From assembly GCA_023052935.1 (NCBI GenBank), contig CM041292.1, positions 27,114,954-27,178,953 of the forward strand: a stretch of DNA of 64,000 bases, given 5' to 3'. How positions within the stretch are numbered: position 1 is the stretch's first letter; each line of letters begins with the position of its first letter. Origin of the DNA: Piezodorus guildinii. Taxonomy: Eukaryota; Arthropoda; Insecta; Hemiptera; Pentatomidae. The notes below the pieces were generated by a model. It was not told the origin of the DNA, did no database searches, and was given only the letters and a program-made list of their open reading frames with translations. Below, piece by piece: positions 21,776-33,899 of the stretch. The position numbers and the translations under genes were made by a program.

Positions 21776-22849
21776 GCATATAGGCAATTTTGAAAAAAAT
21801 AGTTTATATTTTCGACAATACGAAAAACCTTCCAACGCCCTTATCATTAACAGTTTATGCATGGAACAAAATTGTGATTATCTCCATGAAATATGTGAAA
21901 TAATGTTTTTTTTTATTAATTTTTTTATCATTTTTTATTTTATTGGCTATTATAGACATATAAGCCATGTAGTTTGGCACATTTGGTGTTAGTAGATATA
22001 TATACAACGGTAAATTTCAATTGCTTACTGGGACATCTTAAATATAAAATTAAAATTAAATGAAAACATTGTTAATATTGTCACACAAATTATGTGGAAT
22101 TGTCTCTCCTTAAATATATATATAGTTTTTAGCAAAAATAAATAAATTTTATTTGTCATATTCACATCATCAATATTTAGTATGTTTTCTAAGGATGATT
22201 TGTTTACTGTTTCGAACGATTGATTCGCCAGCTAATTTTGAGTGTAGGACGTTGCAATAATAGGGTGCTCTAAGTTTTCGGTGAAATGTTCTTGACACCA
22301 TCTAAATTTTTCATCTGTTTTTATTTTGAAAGCGGTATTCTTATTAAAAAGTTTCAAAATTTCAGTTTCTGATATTCTAAGTTGGCTAACGAGTCTCAGT
22401 ATATTTATATTAACATGCTAAGTTAGGTACTCTTTCGGTTAAAGTTGAGTGTTGAAAGCTCTATCAATGTCTACAGAGTGGAGATGATTCTTTACTTTTA
22501 CGGTTATTAAATGTTTATTAGTAAGTAAAAAAAAAAAAAAAAATGTCGGAAATAATGTTAAAAGAGGCGATAGTGACTGAAAATAAAAATTATAAGAAAC
22601 CGATTTACTCAAGAGCGATCATGCGTAGAGAAGGTTAATAAAGTAATTTCCCTTGTTTATTTATATAACAGTCATTAAGCCTCGTGGTGAGGGGATCGGA
22701 GTATGCAGAGAAAAAAAAAATAATAAAAGGTAACAGTAAGAGGGGAGCTCTATCTATACCCTCCATATTTTTTGCGGTGAAAGAGAGGAATGAGGACAAC
22801 ATGAAAAAGAGTAAAAAATGAAAAATATTTAATAACAAGAGAGACAGTT
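21776..22849. other. AT-rich interval, no gene seen
   Basis: No family repeat or coding frame is supported. An A17 run lies at about 22527-22543 and low-complexity AT dominates. Confidence 0.45.
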
Positions 22850-23300
22850 TAAAGCAGGGGAGCGGATATAGCGGGTCCTTTTGTGCCGAGGTTTGCTCTC
22901 TGTTTTACACACCCACACAAACACACTCCGAGATGACGGGCCGCCATCGCACTCACACACAGGAGAGGGGTGGGGAGGATCAATAGGGCCGTCGCCATGA
23001 CGACGGGCGTGGTGGGGGGGCCCTAACGAGGTTACCCCCTCCCCACCCCCGCCTCCCTAATGACTATCAGGGCGTTAATTATTCCCTCTCTAGTGGCTGG
23101 GATCTCGGTGGCGAGCCCGGTTAGTTTAAATTTAATATGTACTCTCCTCTCCTCCTTGACATCTTTTAACCGCCTCTTATTGTCTTGGTGTCGGCTGCTG
23201 TCTTCTAATACCCACCATGTCGTCTTCCATCTTGGATTCCTCTCTCTGTACCTCTTGTATAGCAAGTTAATATTGCCCTTTCATACGCAATATTACTATT
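22850..23300. promoter_or_regulatory. GC-rich unique island (candidate conserved or regulatory)
   Basis: The island is much richer in G+C and CpG than its surroundings, for example ATGACGGGCCGCCATCGCAC and GGGCCGTCGCCATGACGACG, with short CA and poly-G/C tracts. It contains GGGCGTTAATTATTCCC, a homeodomain-type TAATTA core. It matches no repeat in the window. Overlapping frames on both strands (23032-23265, 23060-23410) probably reflect base composition. Host regulatory DNA or an untranslated exon is an inference. Confidence 0.3.
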
Positions 23301-23798
23301 TTAGAAGGAAAATATCTACTGCGGGCAGGTTATGTAACTGGATAAAGATTTATGATTGCAGATTGGGTTGTTGTTTAGTCATTACTCTTTCGATTGCATG
23401 TCAATCATGACTCAGGGGTACTCCGTACCTCCACTAGGTTTATGACTAAAACGTCCAGGACTAGTTATTCGCAAATTCCTCCATTCAACGACATATATTC
23501 CTCCATGACACTTGGCTGGGATGTTTTATTTATGTTAAACCAATTTCAGAAATTGAATCAAATATTTTTTTATTATATTTTTAATGAATTTTACAACTGT
23601 ATATAACATAAATACATCCAGTGAAAGTGTTGAACTATAATAAGGGCTGTGAAAAGACTTGTGAAAAAACTACTTCGTAGAACTTCAACGTTTATTTAAG
23701 TTAGTAGATCTTTTCAATCGCCTCGGAGGGTAATTAGGAATATGCAAGGTTGATTGGTTGCGGAGACAAGAGGGTTTATGTGGGTTGGGAGTTTGGAA

Positions 23799-24640
23799 TT
23801 TTTTTTTTATTTTTATAAACTTCTTTATTTGAATCAAAACACAGACATATTACAGTGCAAGTAGAAGTCACTATCCCACTAAGGCGAGCCCGTGTGTGGG
23901 AAAGGAGTTCACCTGCGGCAATTCAAGAAAAGTACAATAACAAACAGTAACAGTATATAGTATGATAGAATACAATACTTAAATAATATAACACTTGAAC
24001 TAAACAACAAATTTAGTTTATTGTAGTACTTGTAATTATTATAAATAAATGTAAAATATAGAAAATTTAAATAAACAATTGAAATTGGTATATCTGGTAC
24101 GAGAAAGTTCTGCAACTAATGGGATATTAAGGTCGTTATGGATGATTTTATTTGTAACGAAGTAAGGAGCATTTATGATCTTTCGGAGGATTTTGGATTG
24201 TAAGGATTGGAGACGGAAGATGGTTTAGTAGAGTCTCTAAGTCCAGATGGGCCTGATAATGATAACATAAATGAGCTTTTTGTAATAGCGTGGAAGTTTT
24301 GATCGTTTGCCAAGTAATTTTAGTAGTAATCGGTTTCTACGAACAGCTTCTTACCGTTTAAGTCTTGTATGAGGATTCTAAGTAAGACATTTTTCAAGAT
24401 GGAGTCCTAGGTATTCTGTAGGTATTGTTCTACAGGAGTGAGTGAGGTGTTATTAAAGGATACCGTAGGGCAGATCATCGGTTTGCGACGAAGGGTAAAG
24501 GTAATTTGGTGGAATTTGATTTATAGGCGTTCAACTACGGGTGGTCATCAACGCCTTTAAGGTTGTTAGAATTTAATGTATTCCTATAATTTTATAGCTG
24601 GATTTATTTCGATTCTCCAGTTCTGACACTGCCCCTTATG
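23799..24640 (-). pseudogene. Decayed, 5'-truncated Jockey-type LINE
   Basis: The T-run at 23799 followed by CTTTATTTG is a poly(A) tail with an AATAAAG signal read on the minus strand. 24170-24640 follows the 3' part of the intact Jockey ORF2 at 45860-46420: GGAGGATTTTGGATTGTAAGG against GGAGGACTTTTGATTGGAAGG, GTCCAGATGGGCCTGATA, GTTTAAGTCTTGTATG, and ATTCTCCAGTT. Many indels and stops are present. Confidence 0.8.
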
Positions 24641-24699
24641 ACGGAAGTCGAAATGGGAAGGCATAATTAAAAAAAAAGTTCCGACACAATTCCTCGATG

Positions 24700-24990
24700 G
24701 CTGTGATGTTTAAGAACCATTAAATAAAGTTGGAGTTAAAAAAAATTTAAAGAATTACATTCAGTTTCGTTGGAAACATATTTTTTAGATTAAATAATAC
24801 AACAATATAAAATTTTTATGTATGATACCACTTAAGTTTATGTCCTATTTCTTCACTTTGCATTACCTTCCATAACTTTGTATATAAGATTTTATATAAG
24901 ACATACTTCTAAAATATGAAATTTATCGTTTTCTAGACACTAGGCCCTTTTGAGGGACGTATCTCTTTGGACTCGGGTGACTCGAACTTG
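24700..24990 (-). mobile_element. K-repeat fragment
   Basis: GTTTCGTTGGAAACATA, TCACTTTGCATTACCTTCC and GAGGGACGTATCTCTTTGGACTCGG are diverged K-repeat blocks. The copy is truncated and lacks the terminal motifs. Confidence 0.6.
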
Positions 24991-25342
24991 TAATAAATTT
25001 CTTCCAACATGTTGGCAACTTTTTAAATTCTCGTCTTTAGAATTTATAAACTCCAAAAAGGTGTTTTATAATTCCTTTGTCCATTGTATTTTTTTTCATG
25101 TAAGTAGTCGTCCAGGTGTCAAAAAAAAAGGGAAGATAATCCGTAGGCTAAAGGTCCGGAGAGTGGGGCGGATTTAGCAGAATTTCAACTCAAACCTCCA
25201 AGAGCTTTTGTGACGTACAAAAAAAAAAAAAATAAAATAGGTACTCTTATAAGCTAATAACATTACAGACTAAGAAATGACTTTTGTTCATTTTGTAGGA
25301 ATATATAGATCACTTTTAGTGATTCTAAAACTCTCTACATAT

Positions 25343-25899
25343 AGCTACGGTCAAGACAATGACAGGTAAACCACGCCAAGAGGGTCCGGTTTGGCTAGAG
25401 ACTTCTGGACCTGGACGGTCCTCGAAGTACCTAGAACGGCCCATCCGCCTCTCGGCGTATACCTGCCTGCCGTGTCTAGGCTCTTCTGTAACGGTACAAA
25501 TACCAGTCCACTACGACTGAGAGAGTCAGTCTTGATCTTCCTGAAGTGGATGTATCTGTGAACAGTGACAGTGAACAATTCGTGACAGTGTAGTGAAACT
25601 GTGTGTCATTATTGTGATAACCGGTCGGTGGGAAATCAGAATAATGTAGTTTATTTATAATTTATAGATGCAAGTTTTAGAATAAGTCTATCAGATTGTA
25701 TAAATTTACGTAAGTAGTTTATTTTTTAGGAATACCTGATTTTATATGTACACTGTTTAGTAGTTAAGCTAGTAATTCAATTATAATTGTAAGTATAGTG
25801 GTTAGTAATCCCTTTGTATTTGTGTATTCTGTATTTAATAAATATTTGTAATTTGTAAACTGGAAGTAGTTCATTTCTCACACCCCGTAGCCCGTAACA
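25343..25899. mobile_element. Solo-LTR-like unit (tentative)
   Basis: A 557-bp non-repetitive block abuts a K-repeat. ATAT flanks both sides (25339-25342, 25900-25903), which fits a 4-bp target duplication. A short inverted pair GCTACGG/CCGTAGC lies at or near the ends, and ATTTAATAAATATTTG near 25838 is a poly(A)-signal-like tract. Promoter-like and terminator-like halves are what a solo LTR would show. The ends are not the canonical TG...CA and no internal retroelement is present, so the call is weak. Confidence 0.3.
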
Positions 25900-25914
25900 A
25901 TATGCTTTCATATC

Positions 25915-26812
25915 TTAAAAATCTGGTGCGGGCAACACACGACTTTCACTTACCTCCATTTTTAAAATCAATGAAAGAATTTTCAAATACAGTTAGAGAT
26001 AAAATACGTGAAATTATTAAGGAATTAATCAAATTAAATTTATATAGAAACATGTGTTTTATTAAAAAATCAATTATATTATTATCTTAAATAATAAGTA
26101 AGTTTTATCTTCTTTTCATCACTCTCCAATAACTTTTAAAAGCTTGTGTATGAGATGATAATTTTTCTAAAATCTTTAGCTTTCCAACGGTATATCATAC
26201 ATGTATATTACTGATCTTATGTTCAAAAACGAAAAATTGCATTAAAAAAATATTTTTTCTGTTTTCTCCTTTAGTTGGGTATCGAATTTATTCAATTTAT
26301 ATATTTACCAGTTTTTCATCAGCGTTAACAAGATAATCTAGTTATTATAATTAAATATACAAAATTAAAGGTACTTTAGGGGAAGAAAATTTAAAATATC
26401 GGCATTTAAGCCCTGTCAGACCATTTTTATCTAAATAAAACCTACATGATATTAAAGCCCATTAAATTTTACATCGATATAGCGAGTTTAATCAAAATCG
26501 TCGGAACCGTTTTTGAGAAAATCGAAAAAAGGTGCAAAATGCATGGTATAAAGTGCCTCTTCTGGTAGGCTCATTTTGATGAAAAAAGTTTTGTCACGTC
26601 TCGGGCGTATAGTTGTCTTAAATATGAAATTTCAGTTTCATAGGACTTACCGTTTCCGCCCGGGAGTTACCACACACACACACACAGACCTTTTTGCGGG
26701 ACTTGGTTATTTGGACTCAGGGGACCCTAAAACGTGTATTTCCGTTGAAAACTGGAATTCGAAAATTTTCACGATCGCAATACTTCCCCTTACTATATAT
26801 AGTAAGTGAAAG
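25915..26812 (-). mobile_element. K-repeat, full-length copy
   Basis: It begins AAAATCTGGTGCGGGCAAC, ends ACTATATATAGTAAGTGAAAG, and holds a CA microsatellite at 26671-26686. It is one of the best-preserved copies and nearly colinear with 20560-21475 on the opposite strand. Confidence 0.85.
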
Positions 26813-26819
26813 TAAAAAA

Positions 26820-27205
26820 TAACTGAGTTATTGAATTAAATCCCTTTTAATCGTCCACCATTTTAAAAATAACCAGCTGATAACATCAGGGGTTATCATC
26901 GTTGCATGGCATAAAAGAAAAACATGCAAGGCATATGTAAACCTACGGGAATACAACAGATAAACCTGGATTAGGACCGAAAACAGGTAGTTAAATGATT
27001 AGGAATGGGGTTTATTATGATAAGGAGGTAAGGACAGGGAAGAGGTAATCAGAAGGGCCATTGAGACAGAGCCCTCATAGGGAATATATTTGCATGAGAA
27101 GAGCCGCTAACTGCGCTAACCTGACCCCCATTAGTGCAAACTGGATAACCTTCCAAACAGCATAACCTCATAAACAAATATCTTGCTTATGCAGTCTGTG
27201 GTGCC
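26820..27205. promoter_or_regulatory. Unique, complex island between K-repeats (candidate regulatory)
   Basis: Higher-complexity sequence with no repeat in the window and no open frame of note. It carries recognisable transcription-factor-like words: ATTTGCAT (octamer/POU) at about 27089, several GATAA and TTATC, CAGCTG (E-box) at 26875 and TTAAATGATTAGG. Preservation among decayed repeats suggests a host element. Function is inference only. Confidence 0.3.
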
Positions 27206-27349
27206 TGGTGTGTGTATTCAAAGAGTATTGCTTCTGTCTCAATCGGTATGTCTAATTTAGCAGTCCCTTCATTATTTTATACAGAAAAAAAAAGTGAAAC
27301 TAGCCTTATAGTAGTCACATATGATGTGTGGAAAACAACGATTAATTAT

Positions 27350-29130
27350 AAAACAGAAAAATGTAGTGCGGGACAACACGCGACTTTCACTCACCTCAAT
27401 CAATTTAGGAACTAATAAACAGAGTTCAAAAAGGTTTAATGGATTATATTTAGTTTCGTTGGCAACATATGTTGTAGATTAAATATTACACATCAATATT
27501 AAATTGTTACATGTAATAATCACTTATAAATTTGAACCATTTTTATCACTCTCCATTACATATTACAACTTTGTGCATAATATAATATTTTCTCTAAAAT
27601 CACTAGCATTCCAACGATATATTATACATCTATATTACAGCTATTATTTTTTAAAAAAAACAACACACGACTTTTACTTACCTCCGTTTTCAGAATCTAT
27701 TAAAGAATTTTCAAACACAGTAAGAGATAAATATAAGTGAAACCATTAAAGATTTAATTAAATGGAATTTCTATAGAAACATGTGTTTTATTAAAAGATC
27801 TGTGATATTATTATATAAAATAATCATTTAGTTTTATCGGTTTTTCATCAATCTCTATTAACTTTTAAAAGCTTTTGTATGAGATAATATTTTTTCTAAA
27901 ATCTTTAGCTTGCCAACGGTATATCACACATGTATATTACTGTTCTAGAGTTAAAAAATAAAAAATTGCATTAAAAAAATATTTTTTAGTTTTTTCTTTT
28001 TCTGTTTTTTGAATTCGCCAACATGCTTATTTCCCTGTTACTTATCGATGCTAACAAGATAATATGGTTATTTTTATAGAATCTACAAAATTAAAGGTAC
28101 TTTAGAAAAAGGAAATTTAAAATATCGGCATTTAAACCCTGTCAGACCATTTTAATCAGAATAAAAACTACATGATATTAAAGCCCGTTACATTTTACAT
28201 CGATATAGCGAGTTGAGTCAAAATCGTCGGTACCGTTTTCGAGAAAATCGAAAAAAGGTGCAAAATGCATGGTATAAAGTGTATCTTCAGGTAAGCTTAT
28301 TTTGATGAAAAAGGTTTTGAAACGTCTCGGGCGTACATTTGTCTTAAATATGAAATTTCAGTTTCATAGGACTTACCATTTCCGCCCGGGAGTTACACAC
28401 ACACACACACACACGCGCGCGCACACACACAGACCTTTTTGCGGGACTTGGGGGACCCTAAAATGTGTATTTCCATTGAAAACTGGAATTCGAAAATATT
28501 TAAGATCGCAATACTTTCTCTTACTATATATATAGTAAGTGAAAGTAAAAAATCATTTTGATCTTTTCTCCTATAGTTGATTATTAAATTCGACCAAGTT
28601 ATATATTTACCCGTTTTTTATCAATGCTAACAGTATGATATTGTCAATTTATTCAAATCTACAAAATTAAAGGTACTTCAGAGGAAGAAATTTTAAACTA
28701 TCGGCATTTAAGCCCTGTCAGACTATTTCTATCAGAATGAAACATAGATAATATGAAAGCCCATCGGTTTTTGAGAAAATCGTAAAAAGGTGCAAAATGC
28801 ATGTTTTAAACAAGATCTCCCGGTCAGCTCATTTTGAAGGAAAAGTTGTGTAACATCTCGGGAGCATGGTTGTTCTAATGAAATTTCAGTTTCATACTTT
28901 TCTTTTTTTTCGGTAGACTTACCGCACAAGCGCGCGCGCACACATACACACACACAAACACACACACACACATACACATACATACACACGGACACGGACT
29001 ATTACGGGACTTGGCTATTGGTACTCCTGTATAAACGTGAAAACGTGGATTTCAGTTGAAAACTGGAATTCGAAATTTTTAACGATCGCTATAATTTCCC
29101 TTACTATATATTTCATACATTGAAAGAAAG
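27350..29130 (-). mobile_element. K-repeat, outer copy interrupted by an inner K-repeat
   Basis: The first part (27350-27655) starts AAAATGTAGTGCGGGACAAC and stops at CTATTATTTTTTAAAAAA. The second part (28548-29130) resumes ATTTTGATCTTTTCTCCTATAG, as expected for one continuous K-repeat. It carries a CA/CG microsatellite at 28929-28990 and ends ACGATCGCTATAATTTCCC. It is diverged, so older than the inner copy. Confidence 0.8.
27656..28547 (-). mobile_element. K-repeat, inner copy
   Basis: It starts CAACACACGACTTTTACTTACC and ends TATATATAGTAAGTGAAAGT. A CA then CG repeat occurs at 28396-28430. It lies in the same orientation as the older copy that contains it. Confidence 0.8.
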
Positions 29131-30240
29131 TAAAAATGAAATTTTCCCTATACATACTGCCGGCCAAATATTTGAGACCCCCTATCGTTTACATCAGTTA
29201 ATCAGGAATTTTTAAGCTCTCGGATTTTTTTTCTTTGGAGTATGAAGTGGGTTGCACTACGCAATACAACTAAAAAATATTCTTTTTAACTGTTCTTTAA
29301 CGAAAATTACTTATGCTATGAAGTTCTTCCAACTTGCCAAAGCTGCTGAGAAATTAATAAATCAAACTAAGAGTAAACTTTATCTTCTCAATTCCCCTTG
29401 GATGATTACTAAACATTAAATAAAACTCCTGACACAAAAATCATATTGTTTATTCTTATTTGTTTTTATGATGTTAGAAGTCTCAATAATAATTAGGTTT
29501 AATCAAATTATTTCTTTTTATTTACGATATTGACAAACCTTTCTTACCCTTAATTATAAAATTTGTATAAATACAAATAATAATAAGGTACCTATGTTAT
29601 ATTTAGGTATTAAAAGAGGTTTTTCATGAAATATTATTTATATCTTTGTTGTTTTCGTACATCAAGTGCATTTTGGGAGATATAATTTTATTTGAACTAA
29701 TTTTTATTTAATTGTTCAAGAAGAAGATTTAATGTGATATTATTTCTGTTCCCATTGAAGACTGCTCTGTTCTCCGATATTTATGCATCTAGAGTCCTCA
29801 TTAAACCAAGTATTTAATATTTTTAAAAACTTCCTGCAAAAGAAATTACAAAGAATGCAAAAAGTTATCTGTTCAAGCCGAAATTTACAATTAATTATAT
29901 TTTATTTAGTATTATCAAGATAATATATGTTCTTTTGTTTTTATAATGTGCCTGTTTTTTTTTTGTTGTTTTTTTTAAACATATGTTACTAGCGTGAGTG
30001 AACTATGAAAACAATATCCCACCTCTTTTTTTTTTTTTTTAAATAATCCCGTATTCAAGAAATTAAGAACATCACCAGGTTGTAAGTTTTCATCTTTCTC
30101 ACCATTCTTATTTTAACCACCCAACAATCTTACGGGGAAAGTGAGTAGGTTGAGTTATAATAGATATCCAAGTTTCTCAACAAGCGGAGGCCCCTCACCT
30201 CCAAATAAGAATCAATGAAATGCAGGTAGTATACACTTAA
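29131..30240. other. AT-rich interval, no gene seen
   Basis: 29155-29190 (CTGCCGGCCAAATATTTGAGACC) resembles the terminal repeat of some Tc1-like transposons, but no inverted partner was found. The rest is AT-rich with T-runs near 29955 and 30028. Confidence 0.35.
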
Positions 30241-30242
30241 TC

Positions 30243-30650
30243 ACGTGGCCGCTTACTTTGAAGGATGAACAACGGCTTAATGTTTTCGAAAATAAGGTAT
30301 TGCGTAAAATATTTGGTCTGAAGAGAGATTGGGTCACTAAGGAGTTTAGAAGGTTGCACTACGTGGAATTGCGGAACTTGTATCCTGTGAATATAATTGA
30401 GTTGATAGCATCGCGGAGACTCAAATGGGCGAGTAAAGTTCTTGGGCTCAGTGAGGAACGGATTCCGAAAAAGTTATCCCGCTGATCCGACTAGTAGGCG
30501 TCCGAAAGGTAGACCTAAGCTTCGATAGGAGGATTGCGTTAAGGCTGATCTCGGGGGCTTGAGCTTGACCGGTGAACATGTTGACGAGTGTGTTGGCGGT
30601 ATCGGCATCGAACCTTCGGGTTCGGTAAGCCTATTATTATTACTATAACA
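30243..30650 (+). pseudogene. RTE-like LINE 3' fragment
   Basis: The frame 30258-30485 gives NVFENKVLRKIFGLKRD, then FRRLHYVELRNLY and ASRRLKWASKVLGL, the C-terminal region typical of RTE-type endonuclease-reverse transcriptases. After a stop, a shifted frame carries GRPKLRWEDCVKADL. The 3' end GAACCTTCGGGTTCGGTAAGCC is followed by an ATT microsatellite, and the same end recurs at 31051 and 60836. The RT core and endonuclease are missing. Confidence 0.8.
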
Positions 30651-30944
30651 CTGATATATAATTGATTAAGTGACCCTTCAAATACCATGATGGTAGAAAA
30701 AGTTATGGTATCAATCGAATTTATCATTACATATTATGGTATTTTATTTTACTAATGTTTTTCTTATTTTCTGTTTTAGGGATTGGAAAAAAAAAAACGG
30801 GGAAAGGTTTGTTTTTCAATTTAGAAAAGCCCCTTGCCCCAACAGTTATCTATTATTAGACGATTTTAATTGGATTCCTTTCAGTTTCTTTCCAAAAGAA
30901 AAAAAATCACTTGAATCTGTTAATTTTTAACTTCCCTAATTAAT

Positions 30945-31050
30945 AATCCCTTTTTTAATTAAACCTGGATAAGCAAAATTTAAGGAGTCCCCTGTACCAT
31001 CGTCCAATTAGCCACACTAACATAAAGTGACGTTAAAAGAATAAACAAGC
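30945..31050 (+). mobile_element. SINE-A copy, 5'-truncated
   Basis: TTAATTAAACCTGGATAAGC, ATCGTCCAATTAGCCACAC and CATAAAGTGACGTTAAAAG are the last third of SINE-A. An RTE-like 3' end follows directly. Confidence 0.8.
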
Positions 31051-31095
31051 GAGCAAACCTTCTGGCTCGCTAAGCCTACTATTATTATTATATGT
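31051..31095 (+). mobile_element. RTE-like LINE 3' terminus only
   Basis: AAACCTTCTGGCTCGCTAAGCC plus an ATT repeat resembles the 3' end at about 30612-30650 (GAACCTTCGGGTTCGGTAAGCC). It is a short remnant. Confidence 0.55.
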
Positions 31096-31761
31096 TAATA
31101 ATAATGTTATATTACTTAAAATTAATACAAAATTATAGTTAATAACAATAACAAACAGAGCAAATCTGTATACAATATTTATATTCTACCATCGGGAATT
31201 TGCGAAGTGCGCAACTGTTAAAACTATATATGAAATTCTAGTAGAAATATTTGTCACAAACATCCACCAAACCAGACCATGACATATAATAGCGACTAAT
31301 AGATCTCCGATTCAATTCCCTACATGGAACTATTTGCCAGAAACCAGATGCTGCTCTTGCCTATCGAATGGTGAAGACAGTCACATATGGTGCGCGCCCA
31401 GCGGGAGGCGTCCATTGAACAAGTTTACTCAGCAGTGGGTCAAGCACAAATGGAACCGGTGTTCTTTAAAGCCCACTAATATAAAGGGATGCTTTTTAAA
31501 GGCTCTGGATGTTCTTTCCAGGGTGAAAAAACACACCTGTTAATTGAAATCATGTAAGAATGAAAGAGATTCTTTGGATAGTGGTCGAGAAATTATTTAG
31601 TGAGCGTTGTGGTCTATGGGGCAGAGTTAGATTATGGATACAATACTGGTTGAGCTACGAAAGTTCTTAACAACACGCGCTAAACCCACTCGGCCTCCTG
31701 CCTTCGAATAATGAATAACTATTGTTCTGCCTCTTTGACATAGTAAAGCCCAATAAATATA
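31096..31761. other. No recognised gene
   Basis: A 69-residue plus-strand frame (31334-31543) includes two Cys pairs (TRCCSCLSNGEDSHIWC) but no recognisable domain, and may be chance or a decayed LINE zinc-binding tail. The rest is AT-rich. Confidence 0.35.
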
Positions 31762-32041
31762 GGGATAACCTGTAGCTAGGTGGTTAGCATAACAGCCTCC
31801 TATGCCTAAATTCCAGGCTTCAAACCCGCAGATGGTCCTAGGATTTTTTAATGAGAGTGAAAAATCCTTGGTTATGCCGTCATTCGATGTTAAAAGGTGG
31901 TCCCGAGCCGGTGCGATGTCAGGTACTCGTTAAAGATCCCTATCCTAATTAAACCTGGATAGGCAAAATTTAGAATCTCTACTGCAGCATTGTCCGATTA
32001 GCCACAGCAGCATAAAGTGACGTTAAATAAACAAATAAAAA
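31762..32041 (+). mobile_element. SINE-A copy with 11-bp TSD
   Basis: Complete. The head reads GGGATAACCTGTAGCTAGGTGG, with a B-box-like GGCTTCAAACCC, and the full body follows to CATAAAGTGACGTTAAATAA and an A-rich tail. CAATAAATATA is duplicated at 31751-31761 and 32042-32052. Confidence 0.93.
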
Positions 32042-32309
32042 CAATAAATATATTATAAATTATAAAGATAAAAGGATACTCTCCAGGCTGTTATTAAATC
32101 GTATTCTAGCCATCAAACTAGTCAAAGTGAATTCCTTTATGCTGAATGCCACGTTTCCTTATTTCCATAATCGGAAAATCATAATCTTGGTTTGTCGGCG
32201 ACTCAAAAATTCTACTTTATGGTAGGTATTCATAAGTATATTCTGGTGGGTATTAAAAGTATATGATACATCCAGCGAAATCAATTCAAGTTATCACATT
32301 CATGATTCT

Positions 32310-32750
32310 CTGAAGACTAGATTATGTATAATTGATCCGGATGTTGACTTCCTTTTCTTCTTGATGTTCCTCTGCCAATATGATGTTTGTTGTTGGAGGC
32401 TCTGAATAACTCCTTGCTACTGTAGTCGTTCCAACCCTTAAGATTTCGAATTCATTTTATCCATGGTCTTTCTCTCCCTCTCTTTCCACATATATTTCCT
32501 TCTAAGATGCACTGTATTTATCTCCTTTCATAAGATGCCAGAAATACTGCAGCTTCCTTGATTAGATAGTTTTCATGAACTCTCAAAATTTCCTCATCCT
32601 TCTTAATATTTCTATGTTGGATACCTTATCTTCTGAGGCACCACATCTCTAATGCATTTCTAGTCATGATATCAGCTTGCTTCATCGTCCAGGCTTTTAT
32701 CCCATACATCAAAGTTGAAATGACATCTTAACATTTTGGCTCTACGTGTT
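32310..32750 (-). pseudogene. RTE-like LINE C-terminal fragment
   Basis: Read on the minus strand, pieces in different frames give a KAWTMKQAD-like block near 32690, ALEMWCLRRYGIQ near 32640, and ILEGNICGKRERGRPWIKM near 32480. These are in the order found at the C terminus of RTE-type reverse transcriptases. Stops and frameshifts break it. It is a different family from the fragment at 30243. Confidence 0.65.
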
Positions 32751-32769
32751 GACATTAATACGTGTATAT

Positions 32770-33044
32770 AGGGATCACTTATAGCTGGGTGGTTAGCCTC
32801 CTATGCCAAAGGTCACGGGTTCAAACCCGCAGGTGGTCCAAGGATTTTTTAATGGGAGTAAAAAATCCTAAGCTATGCCGTCCTCGGAGGGGACGTTAAA
32901 AGGTGGTCCCGAGAGCTTGTGCGATGTCAGGTACTCGTTAAAGATCCCTATCCTAATAAAACCTGGATAGGCATAATTTAGGACTCCCTCTGTAGCATCG
33001 TCCGATTAGCTATAGTAGCATAAAGTGACGTTAAATTAATAAAC
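32770..33044 (+). mobile_element. SINE-A copy with 13-bp TSD (best reference copy)
   Basis: The head GGGATCACTTATAGCTGGGTGG (A box) and GGGTTCAAACCC (B box) are intact. The body runs to CATAAAGTGACGTTAAAT and an A-rich tail. AATACGTGTATAT is duplicated at 32757-32769 and 33045-33057. With A and B boxes 30-40 bp apart this is a standard pol III internal promoter. Confidence 0.95.
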
Positions 33045-33057
33045 AATACGTGTATAT

Positions 33058-33899
33058 TTATTTATTTATGTGACAAAATGCTGTCCCTTCTGGAAACAAG
33101 AGGCATACGATTTTGAAATTGATTAGAAATTATTTTTGCGACATTTACCATCAGAAAAGAGAAATAGAAGATGTGTATAATAGACTCGGGTATGCCGTCA
33201 TATAAATACATTGGGTTATTATTTTATTGCTATTAAATAATTACACACCTGGGTACTGTTTAGTTCATTGAAAAACGTTTTGAGAACAAGTTCTTTTATA
33301 ACTTTATTAATTTAACAACTAATGAACAACAACAACTTATAAACAAGTAACACGTAGCCTTTTTAAACTATAAACTAATTAACATACGTTTTTAATAAAT
33401 ACCTTGTATTAACCAAACAGGTACCATAAATTATCACTATTTAATATTCTCAAAATTATAACAGCTGTTTTATTTAAACATCTGGTATATTTAATATGTA
33501 ATAGGTTTTCCCCGTGCAAAAAATAAAATGATTGAAAAACAAAAAGAAAAAAGTAAGAAAACAAACATTAACATCTTTAATTTGTTTTTTAATTGATCAG
33601 CATACACGAACCATGATGGCTGGACGCACAACCATGAATAGTTTGATAGTAATGATTTTTTAGATTCTTGTAATAACTTTCCCAAACTAAACGTTTTGAT
33701 TTAAATTTATCCATCGTCACAAATAGTGTATCTTCTGATTGCTATTAAATAATAATAAAGGAACCATACGTGATAATGTTTATCTTTATTATTATCGCAG
33801 TTCTTACTGCTGTTTTATTTAAACATCTTTTGTATTTAATACATAATATTATGAGGAGGTAAACATTAAGAATTCCAGCTTCCAACAGTCCCAGAATAC
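33058..33899. other. AT-rich interval with short internal duplication
   Basis: TTGCTATTAAATAAT and GCTGTTTTATTTAAACATCT each occur twice in the same order (about 33229/33465 and 33740/33813), so two diverged copies of an unnamed repeat may lie here. No coding region is supported. Confidence 0.4.

Noticed and set aside
29155..30240. A Tc1-like element starting at CTGCCGGCCAAATATTTGAG
   Set aside because: No inverted partner or transposase remnant was found downstream.
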